Assembly: GCA_947169395.1 (NCBI GenBank)
Contig: CAMVPJ010000018.1
Location: 1-19,813 of the forward strand
Direction: 5' to 3'
Length of the DNA stretch: 19,813 bases
Source of the DNA: an uncultured Caryophanales bacterium
GTDB lineage: Bacteria > Bacillota_I > Bacilli_A > RF39 > UBA660
Shown: piece after piece, positions 15,169-19,813 of the stretch
How positions within the stretch are numbered: the first letter of the stretch is position 1
Layout: the number at the start of each line of letters is the position of its first letter
Program-made: the position numbers and the translations under genes
Notes under the pieces: generated by a model
Database searches by the model: none
What the model saw: only the letters and a program-made list of their open reading frames with translations
What the model was told of the DNA's origin: nothing

Positions 15169-15992
15169 TATTAAGTGATATTAGTGTAGGTAATTTTAAG
15201 AAACTTAATATGTGTATCTTTGATGCTAAAGTAACTGCGATTATCGGAGATAATGCTAGTGGTAAAAGTATAATTGGGGAGGTACTATCTACTTTAAGAA
15301 AACCTGATAGTGGTAAGTTTATAATTGATAAGAATGTATTAGATTTAAAAAGACAAGATGTAGATTATAATCGTCTTAGATTTGATATTGGTTATGTTAT
15401 TCAAAATACAGATATTACTTTTTTTGAACGTACTGTAGAAGAACATATGGCTTATCAACTTAGCGTATATAACTATAAAAAATCTAAAAAAAGAATTATT
15501 GACTCTCTTAAAATGGTTGGATTAGATAGTAGTTTTGTAAGTAGAAAGATTAAAACACTTAGTGATTCAGAAAGGTTTAAAGTCGCTCTTGCAACTACTT
15601 TATCTATTAATCCTAAAGTATTAGTGTTAGATGATCCTACTTGTTTTCTGGATGAAAGTAAGAAAGATAATCTATATAAACTAATTAAGATGATGAAGCT
15701 TAAGTATAATAAAACAATTGTAATACTTAGTAATGATACAGAGTTTATACTTAGAGTAGCTGATTATATATATGTAATAAACAATAATAAGATACTAATA
15801 CATGGTAATAAGTATGATGTACTTACTAGTAGTAAGCTTAAAAATACCAATATTAGTATTCCTGATATAATTAAGTTTCAAAAGTTGTTTGAACATAAGA
15901 CAAAGATTAAATTAGAATATAGGGATAATGTTAATGATTTAATAAAAGATATCTACTATTATGTAGAGAAGAAGTCTGGTGGTAAAAAGTGA
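15159..15992 (+). CDS. ECF-type ABC transporter ATPase, catalytically degenerate (EcfA2-like)
   Basis: The 277-residue protein has Walker A GDNASGKS (30-37) and an intact Q-loop (GYVIQN, Q82). The signature is LSDSE (134-138) instead of LSGGQ/E. Walker B is VLVLDDPT, with D159 replacing the catalytic Glu. The H-loop is ILSNDTEF, with N192 in place of His. It ends with a Lys-rich tail. As with its partner, the set of changes points to a pair with weak or no hydrolysis, unlike heterodimers where only one site is degenerate. It overlaps the first ATPase by 10 nt and truA by 4 nt (GTGA), so all three are translationally coupled. No membrane component is encoded nearby. Confidence 0.8.
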   Translation: MEIVLSDISVGNFKKLNMCIFDAKVTAIIGDNASGKSIIGEVLSTLRKPDSGKFIIDKNVLDLKRQDVDYNRLRFDIGYVIQNTDITFFERTVEEHMAYQLSVYNYKKSKKRIIDSLKMVGLDSSFVSRKIKTLSDSERFKVALATTLSINPKVLVLDDPTCFLDESKKDNLYKLIKMMKLKYNKTIVILSNDTEFILRVADYIYVINNNKILIHGNKYDVLTSSKLKNTNISIPDIIKFQKLFEHKTKIKLEYRDNVNDLIKDIYYYVEKKSGGKK

Positions 15993-16729
15993 GATGTTTT
16001 ATGACATTTTCTTATGATGGTTCTGCATTTTCGGGTTATCAAAAACAGATTAAAGAAAGAACTATTCAAGGAGAAATAGAAAAAGCTTTAACTAAAATTA
16101 ATGGAGATATAAGTGTATCTATACATGCATCAGGTAGAACTGATGCTGGAGTTCATGCTTATAATCAAAAAGCCCATTTTGACCTGGATAAAGAAATGGA
16201 CTTATCTAAATTAAAATATAGTCTAAATAGTTTGCTTCCTGATGATATTTATATTCGTGGTATTACTACTGTTGCAGATGATTTCCATGCTAGATTTAAT
16301 GTGAAAGCAAAAGAATATATTTATAAAATTAATTTAGATGGATATAATCCTATAGAGAGAAACTATGTATATCAACTTAATAAAAGATTAGATATACCAG
16401 AGATGGAAAGGGCACTAAAATATCTTGAAGGAACTCATAACTTTAAATCATTTACTAAACCAAATGATGAGAAAGATGACTATGTAAGAACTATTATTCA
16501 AGCAACTTTAGAACGTGATCCTAAGAATGTTAATAGAATAGTTATATCACTACTAGGTAATGGTTTCTTAAGATATATGGTAAGGAATATAGTAGGATTA
16601 CTTATTGAAGTTGGAGAAGGTAAAGTAAAAAGTTCTGATGTAATAGATATAATTAAAAAAGAAGATAGAACTGCATCAGGAGTATGTGCGCCTGCATGTG
16701 GACTTTACCTAAATGATGTTTATTATTAA
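15989..16729 (+). CDS. truA: tRNA pseudouridine(38-40) synthase TruA
   Basis: The 246-residue protein matches TruA along its length: RCFMTFSYDGSAFSGYQKQ at the N-terminus, SGRTDAGVHAYNQKAHFD with catalytic D52, FHARFNVKAKEYIYKI, and the C-terminal NGFLRYMVRNIVGLLIEVGEGK. It isomerises U38, U39 and U40 in the anticodon arm of many tRNAs. Start is GTG 15989, overlapping the ATPase stop; an internal ATG at 16001 would cut the first strand. In many Bacilli truA follows ecfA1-ecfA2-ecfT and precedes rplM-rpsI; here ecfT and the ribosomal genes are absent. Confidence 0.95.
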   Translation: MRCFMTFSYDGSAFSGYQKQIKERTIQGEIEKALTKINGDISVSIHASGRTDAGVHAYNQKAHFDLDKEMDLSKLKYSLNSLLPDDIYIRGITTVADDFHARFNVKAKEYIYKINLDGYNPIERNYVYQLNKRLDIPEMERALKYLEGTHNFKSFTKPNDEKDDYVRTIIQATLERDPKNVNRIVISLLGNGFLRYMVRNIVGLLIEVGEGKVKSSDVIDIIKKEDRTASGVCAPACGLYLNDVYY

Positions 16730-16735
16730 AAGTAC

Positions 16736-16764
16736 TTGTAAAAATGTATAAAAAATCTTATAAT
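16736..16764 (+). promoter_or_regulatory. Promoter of the coiled-coil protein gene
   Basis: TTGTAA (16736-16741), 17 nt, TATAAT (16759-16764). The -10 overlaps the ATG at 16763, ruling that codon out as the start for transcripts from this promoter. Confidence 0.7.
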
Positions 16765-16807
16765 GGAAATAGTTAAATTAGATAATAATAAAACTGGGGT
16801 GAATAGT

Positions 16808-17335
16808 GTGAATAAGATAGATATTATAGATATTGATGGAAATAAAATTAATGTATATGGCATATATTATATTAGTAATAATAATTATTACTTTATATAT
16901 TCTAAAGGAGAACATGATAATGATAGTCACGTAATTTTCTATGTAGTAAAAATATTACAAGAAGTTACTAATGGTGCATCTGGTCCTACTCCAACAGGAT
17001 ATTTAATAGGACTTAGAATAAATGATGAAAATGAATATAGCCTAGTTAAAAATGATATTACTAATATTATAAATGATAAAGAATCTAATGCTGGTGAGTC
17101 AGTTAGATACTTAGATTTATCTATGCTTAATAATTTAAAGATAAAAGATAATAGAACATTTAAACTTGGAATAGATACATATAATAAGATATTTAATAAT
17201 AGTAATAATGTAGTAAATAATACTAATATAACTACTAATAACTACGATGAATTAGTTAAAGAAAATGAGATATTAAAACAAAAGGTAGAAGAATTAAATA
17301 AAAAAATAGAATTAATAAAAGAAATCGTAAATTAA
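16808..17335 (+). CDS. Unknown protein, beta-rich N-terminus and C-terminal coiled coil
   Basis: I do not recognise this gene with confidence. From GTG 16808 it encodes 175 residues. The first 60 are beta-like (NKIDIIDIDGNKINVYGIYYI, then YYFIYSKGE, then HVIFYVVKIL) and loosely resemble DUF1292-type small domains; this is a weak impression. The centre carries a GASGPTPTGYLIGLRI stretch, and the end is an Asn-rich linker and a heptad helix (YDELVKENEILKQKVEELNKKIELI). No membrane helix or signal peptide. The start is chosen because GGGGTGA lies 5-6 nt upstream and because an in-frame ATG at 16763 falls inside the -10 box. A terminator follows. Confidence 0.7.
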   Translation: MNKIDIIDIDGNKINVYGIYYISNNNYYFIYSKGEHDNDSHVIFYVVKILQEVTNGASGPTPTGYLIGLRINDENEYSLVKNDITNIINDKESNAGESVRYLDLSMLNNLKIKDNRTFKLGIDTYNKIFNNSNNVVNNTNITTNNYDELVKENEILKQKVEELNKKIELIKEIVN

Positions 17336-17369
17336 AACTAATAGCTGTAAAACACTATTAGTTTTTTAG
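17336..17369 (+). terminator. Rho-independent terminator/attenuator
   Basis: AACTAATAG (17336-17344) pairs with CTATTAGTT (17355-17363), 9 bp, 10-nt loop, followed by TTTT. The next gene starts 15 nt later without an obvious promoter, so some read-through is likely. Confidence 0.75.
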
Positions 17370-17383
17370 TTAGAAGGTGGATT

Positions 17384-18259
17384 ATGCGTAACGCAATGAG
17401 ATATTACTATAATATATATTCTGATGATATTATAAAAAGCAAAAATAATTATAGAATTATAGTCGATAATAATCTATATTATTTAGTTAAGTATGAAGGT
17501 AATATAAACATGCTTAGTAATATCTATGATTATCTTATTAAACATAATATATATTGCCATGAAATAATAATTAATAAAGATAATAGTTATATTACTAATA
17601 TTGATAATAATAACTATATATTAATTAAAGTATACTGTGTAGTTAGTAAAATTAATTATACCGATATTCTAAATTATAATATATTAATGGATAAAGGTAA
17701 GTGTCATTGGAAAGAACTATGGATGAGTAAAATAGATTATTATGAGTATCAAATGAATCAATATAGAAAGAAGTATCCTAATTTATATAAATCATTTCAT
17801 TATTATTGTGGTATGACTGAGTCAGCGATTATGTTAGTTGATACAGTAAATAATAAAATGTTTGATAATTATATAGAACATAATAGAATATATAAAAATA
17901 TAACAACTACGTATTTTTATAATCCATTAAATATGATTATAGATGTTAAAGTAAGAGATATTGCAGAATACTTTAAAGAGCAGTTCTTCTATGTAGAAAA
18001 TCCTATTATAAATATTAAAAACTATATAGATTATGTAAAACTAACTACTGATGAAGCAATATTATTTATAGCTAGACTTATGTATCCTTCCTATTACTTT
18101 GATATATATGATGAGATAGTTCAAGATAGATTTGCTGATGATAAGATAAATACTATTACCAATAAAGTAAATGAGTATGAAGAGTTTTTAAGTGAAGTAT
18201 ATGAGTATATAAAGTTAAAATATAAAATACCAGAGATAGAATGGTTAATTAAAGTATAA
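17384..18259 (+). CDS. CotS/YutH-like spore coat kinase-fold protein (putative)
   Basis: The 291-residue protein is rich in Tyr, Asn and Ile. Its N-terminal 85 residues (NNYRIIVDNNLYYLVKYEG, then LSNIYDYLIKHNI, then NNYILIKVY) look like the small lobe of an aminoglycoside phosphotransferase/CotS-type kinase fold. The middle (WMSKIDYYEYQMNQYRKKYPNLYKSFHYYCGMTESAIML) and the later NPLNMIIDVKVRDIAEYFKEQFF resemble the spore coat-associated CotS/YutH group, but the H-x-D-x4-N catalytic loop of active kinases is not visible. Probable pseudokinase-like coat protein; the family call rests on recalled motif similarity. Start ATG is backed by AGAAGGTGG. It converges on nfu. The sporulating context of the window fits. 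Confidence 0.6.
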   Translation: MRNAMRYYYNIYSDDIIKSKNNYRIIVDNNLYYLVKYEGNINMLSNIYDYLIKHNIYCHEIIINKDNSYITNIDNNNYILIKVYCVVSKINYTDILNYNILMDKGKCHWKELWMSKIDYYEYQMNQYRKKYPNLYKSFHYYCGMTESAIMLVDTVNNKMFDNYIEHNRIYKNITTTYFYNPLNMIIDVKVRDIAEYFKEQFFYVENPIINIKNYIDYVKLTTDEAILFIARLMYPSYYFDIYDEIVQDRFADDKINTITNKVNEYEEFLSEVYEYIKLKYKIPEIEWLIKV

Positions 18260-18284
18260 AAAATATCAACACATAGTGTTGATA
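18256..18284 (-). terminator. Terminator of the nfu gene
   Basis: Perfect 9-bp stem TATCAACAC (18264-18272) with GTGTTGATA (18276-18284), 3-nt loop. On the minus strand it is followed by TTTTTT, on the plus strand it is only preceded by A's. Confidence 0.75.
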
Positions 18285-18290
18285 ACTAAT

Positions 18291-18521
18291 TTAGTCAATG
18301 TTGATAACTCCTCTAACTCCCTCAACCTCACTCATTATAGCAGCTTCAATACCTTCTTTTAAAGTTAGATCTAGCATTTGACAATTCGCACAAGCTCCTA
18401 ACATTTTAATATAGACTATACCATCTTCATATTTAACAAACTCAATATTTCCTCCGTCGTTAATTAAAAATGGCTTTAATTTATTAATAATTTCTATAAT
18501 TTTTTCTGTTTCTTTTTTCAT
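18291..18521 (-). CDS. NifU C-terminal domain (Nfu-type) Fe-S cluster protein
   Basis: This 76-residue protein is a stand-alone Nfu domain: KLKPFLINDGGNIEFVKYEDGIVYIKMLGACANCQMLDLTLKEGIE. The GACANC motif (C44, C47) binds a [4Fe-4S] cluster at the interface of a dimer and passes it to client apoproteins. Length is typical of Bacillus YutI-like proteins. It has a good minus-strand promoter and a GGTGAT SD; transcription is divergent from the S1-domain gene. The ferredoxin at 7715 is a possible client by function, not by linkage. Confidence 0.93.
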   Translation of the reverse strand: MKKETEKIIEIINKLKPFLINDGGNIEFVKYEDGIVYIKMLGACANCQMLDLTLKEGIEAAIMSEVEGVRGVINID

Positions 18522-18537
18522 CGAATCACCAAGAGTT

Positions 18538-18566
18538 ATTATAGTTCAGTTGATATATTTTGTAAA
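18538..18566 (-). promoter_or_regulatory. Promoter of nfu
   Basis: On the minus strand: TTTACA (18566-18561), 17 nt, TATAAT (18543-18538). Confidence 0.75.
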
Positions 18567-18589
18567 GTCTTTTTTTATCGAAAAAAATA

Positions 18590-18598
18590 TGTTATAAT
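18590..18598 (+). promoter_or_regulatory. Extended -10 promoter of the S1-domain gene
   Basis: TGT followed by TATAAT (18593-18598); the -35 region is only a T-run. Confidence 0.6.
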
Positions 18599-18615
18599 CG
18601 TTTTTGGTGGTGTGA

Positions 18616-18972
18616 ATGTCCAAATATAGAAGAAATAATATAGTAAAAGCAACAGTTACAGGTATTGAGAATTATGGTGTTTTTGTAACACTCGATGAAT
18701 ACTTTACAGGATTAATACATATATCAGAAATATCTAATGATTATGTTAAAGATATAAATGATTTTGTAAGTATAGGAGATGTAATATGTGTAAAAATACT
18801 TGATGTAGATAATGAGTTAGGTCATTTGAGATTAAGTATTAAAGATATAGATTATAAAAACATTAAAAAGATTAGAAGAAAAAAAATAAAGGAAACACCA
18901 TTAGGATTTAAAACACTTGCATATCATTTACCAATTTGGATAGAAAATAGTATAAAAAATATGAAAAAGTGA
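18616..18972 (+). CDS. S1 RNA-binding domain protein (GSP13/YugI/CvfD-like)
   Basis: This 118-residue protein consists of one S1 domain (about residues 6-76: NIVKATVTGIENYGVFVTLDE, GLIHISEIS, VSIGDVICVKILDVD, GHLRLSIKD), then a Lys-rich linker and a conserved-looking tail (GFKTLAYHLPIWIENSI) as in general stress protein 13-like proteins of Bacilli. Homologues bind RNA or ribosomes and affect translation; the exact role here is unknown. GGTGGTG is the SD. No terminator is visible before the tRNA operon promoter 10 nt after the stop. Confidence 0.88.
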   Translation: MSKYRRNNIVKATVTGIENYGVFVTLDEYFTGLIHISEISNDYVKDINDFVSIGDVICVKILDVDNELGHLRLSIKDIDYKNIKKIRRKKIKETPLGFKTLAYHLPIWIENSIKNMKK

Positions 18973-18982
18973 ATATTACTTA

Positions 18983-19011
18983 TTGACAAACCATCTTTTA
19001 CATGGTATAGT
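18983..19011 (+). promoter_or_regulatory. Promoter of the tRNA operon
   Basis: TTGACA (18983-18988), 17 nt, TATAGT (19006-19011): 11 of 12 consensus positions, about 24 nt before tRNA-Val. Confidence 0.85.
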
Positions 19012-19034
19012 TAAATACGTCCAATATTTTTATC

Positions 19035-19111
19035 GGGCGATTAGCTCAGTTGGTTAGAGCACTTGCCTTACAAGCAAGGGGTCATAGGTTCGAGTCCTAT
19101 ATCGCCCACCA
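19035..19111 (+). tRNA. tRNA-Val (anticodon TAC)
   Basis: Acceptor GGGCGAT/ATCGCCC, D-arm, anticodon stem CTTGC/GCAAG with loop CTTACAA (anticodon TAC), T-loop TTCGAGT, encoded CCA. Confidence 0.97.
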
Positions 19112-19131
19112 TTTATTTTTTTATTATTAAT

Positions 19132-19436
19132 GCCGGAATAGCTCAACTGGTAGAGCAACTGACTTGTGGGATAGAGTAGAAATACTTTTGAACTATCTTG
19201 CACCTTTATAAAGAAATTTATAAAGTGGACGTCGCTAATTCGGGGAAACCTTCATAATTAATTTATATGGCAATCCCGAGCTAAAGTGAAAGCTTGAGTG
19301 TAGAGACTTTATACGACGGACCTAAGTCAAAAGATATGGTTAAGAGAAAGTCCAGACTACAAACACATTTGTGGTAGTGAAAACTATAGTAGTATGAATC
19401 AGTAGGTTGTGGGTTCAAGTCCTATTTCCGGCACCA
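19132..19436 (+). tRNA. tRNA-Thr (anticodon TGT), interrupted by a group I intron
   Basis: Exon 1 is 19132-19167 and exon 2 is 19397-19436. Joined, they form a complete cloverleaf: acceptor GCCGGAA/TTCCGGC, D-stem GCTC/GAGC, anticodon stem ACTGA/TCAGT with loop CTTGTAA (anticodon TGT), T-loop TTCAAGT and encoded CCA. The anticodon arm (ACTGACTTGTAATCAGT) is that of ordinary Bacilli tRNA-Thr(UGU). The break lies between positions 36 and 37. Without splicing the gene cannot give a functional tRNA. Confidence 0.95.
19168..19396 (+). ncRNA. Group I self-splicing intron in tRNA-Thr
   Basis: This 229-nt intron has no ORF. Exon 1 ends in U, and TGT of the exon pairs with guide GCA at 19200-19202, with the expected U-G wobble at the 5' splice site (P1); the intervening GGGATAG/CTATCTT helix extends P1. 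P2 is CTTTATAAA/TTTATAAAG (19204-19212 with 19217-19225) capped by GAAA. P3 is CGTCG (19230-19234) with CGACG (19314-19318). P4 is TCGGG (19240-19244) with CCCGA (19275-19279). P7 is GACTTT (19305-19310) with AAAGTC (19347-19352). P9 is ACTAC (19356-19360) with GTAGT (19374-19378). The last intron base is G (omega-G), and UU before the guide can pair with AA of exon 2 (P10). Size and site resemble tRNA-Ile(CAU) and tRNA-Arg(CCU) introns of proteobacteria. Confidence 0.93.
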
Positions 19437-19441
19437 CTTAT

Positions 19442-19525
19442 GGAGGGATAGCGAAGTGGTCAAACGCGGCAGACTGTAAATCTGTTCCTTCGGGTTCGAT
19501 GGTTCAAATCCATCTCCCTCCACCA
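19442..19525 (+). tRNA. tRNA-Tyr (anticodon GTA)
   Basis: Class II tRNA with long variable arm; acceptor GGAGGGA/TCCCTCC, anticodon loop CTGTAAA (GTA), T-loop TTCAAAT, encoded CCA. Confidence 0.96.
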
Positions 19526-19538
19526 CTTTTAAGGTTAT

Positions 19539-19613
19539 TGCCTCGTAGCCAAGCGGTAAGGCACCACACTTTGACTGTGGCATGCGCTAGTTCGAATCTA
19601 GCCGAGGCAGCCA
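19539..19613 (+). tRNA. tRNA-Gln (anticodon TTG)
   Basis: Acceptor TGCCTCG/CGAGGCA, anticodon stem CCACA/TGTGG with loop CTTTGAC (TTG), T-loop TTCGAAT, encoded CCA. Confidence 0.96.
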
Positions 19614-19629
19614 TCTTGTTTTATATTAT

Positions 19630-19705
19630 GTCTCGCTAGCTCAGTAGGTAGAGCATTTGACTTTTAATCAAAGGGTCAGGCGTTCGAATCGCCTGCGAGA
19701 CACCA
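19630..19705 (+). tRNA. tRNA-Lys (anticodon TTT)
   Basis: Acceptor GTCTCGC/GCGAGAC, anticodon stem TTTGA/TCAAA with loop CTTTTAA (TTT), T-loop TTCGAAT, encoded CCA. Confidence 0.97.
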
Positions 19706-19717
19706 GATGAAATCAAC

Positions 19718-19755
19718 GGAATTCCAATGATTACAGGGGATTCCTTTATTTTTTG
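19718..19755 (+). terminator. Rho-independent terminator of the tRNA operon
   Basis: GGAATTCC (19718-19725) pairs with GGGATTCC (19737-19744) with one G-U, 11-nt loop, followed by TTTATTTTTT. The last 58 bases of the window show nothing recognisable. Confidence 0.8.
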
Positions 19756-19813
19756 TAGAAAGCTGTGTTCAACTTTATGACTGACGCGAATACTCAGAAT
19801 ATGCTACTTTAAG

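Noticed and set aside
18277..18309. Direct repeat TGTTGATAACT at 18277-18287 and 18299-18309
   Set aside because: One copy is in the nfu terminator stem, the other in the nfu 3' coding end; only two copies and no further structure, probably local duplication or chance.
19132..19436. tRNA-Thr split as an archaeal-type bulge-helix-bulge intron or as a pseudogene insertion
   Set aside because: The insert is far longer than BHB introns, has group I core helices, a U at the 5' exon end and a terminal G; the exons are perfectly intact.
19409..19639. An open reading frame of 76 codons over the tRNA genes
   Set aside because: It runs through tRNA-Thr exon 2, tRNA-Tyr, tRNA-Gln and part of tRNA-Lys; its frame is an accident of structured RNA genes.
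19630..19813. Phage or island attachment site at the 3' end of tRNA-Lys
   Set aside because: No integrase gene and no repeat of the tRNA 3' end are present in the window; the following hairpin is explained as a terminator.

Overview
The window looks like chromosomal DNA of a very AT-rich, endospore-forming, low-GC Gram-positive bacterium (Bacillota, most likely a Bacilli-type lineage). The evidence is: strong codon bias to A/T; TTGACA/TATAAT promoters with 17-nt spacers; Shine-Dalgarno (SD) sequences, many of the AGGTGAT type; TGA used as a normal stop (ends of the GDPD, spmB, second ABC ATPase and S1 genes), so this is not a Mycoplasma code; and clear sporulation and germination genes. Species cannot be fixed from sequence alone.

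Layout. 62-3161: a nucleoside 2-deoxyribosyltransferase-like protein, a small lipoprotein, a GDPD phosphodiesterase, a COG1092 methyltransferase and an RluA-type pseudouridine synthase. 3250-6879: a sporulation cluster made of an unknown single-pass membrane protein, cwlD, a DacB/DacF-type D,D-carboxypeptidase, spmA and spmB. This is the set known to handle spore cortex peptidoglycan and spore core maturation. 6876-7640: rluB behind a perfect consensus promoter. 7715-8879: a ferredoxin (minus) and, divergently, a tail-anchored unknown protein. 8814-12505 (minus): a complete GerA-type germinant receptor operon in the order A-C-B. 12599-14289: a two-TM membrane protein and an Rpn/PD-(D/E)XK transposase-like protein. 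14416-16729: two ECF-type ABC ATPases and truA. 16808-18259: a coiled-coil protein and a CotS/YutH-like protein. 18291-18972: divergent Nfu-type Fe-S protein and an S1-domain protein. 18983-19755: a tRNA operon Val-Thr-Tyr-Gln-Lys with its own promoter and terminator.

Two points stand out. First, the tRNA-Thr(UGU) gene is split directly 3' of its anticodon by a 229-nt, ORF-less group I intron whose P1, P2, P3, P4, P7 and P9 helices can all be drawn. Second, the ABC ATPase pair sits in the conserved ecfA1-ecfA2-(ecfT)-truA position, but ecfT is absent and both ATPases have lost the Walker B glutamate and the H-loop histidine, which suggests a repurposed or inactive module. A third, weaker signal is an 11-nt element (TTAGACTATTT) found three times, always in or beside a promoter. 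No CRISPR array, IS element, riboswitch or prophage was seen. There is no gene-free stretch longer than about 140 bases except the tRNA operon.
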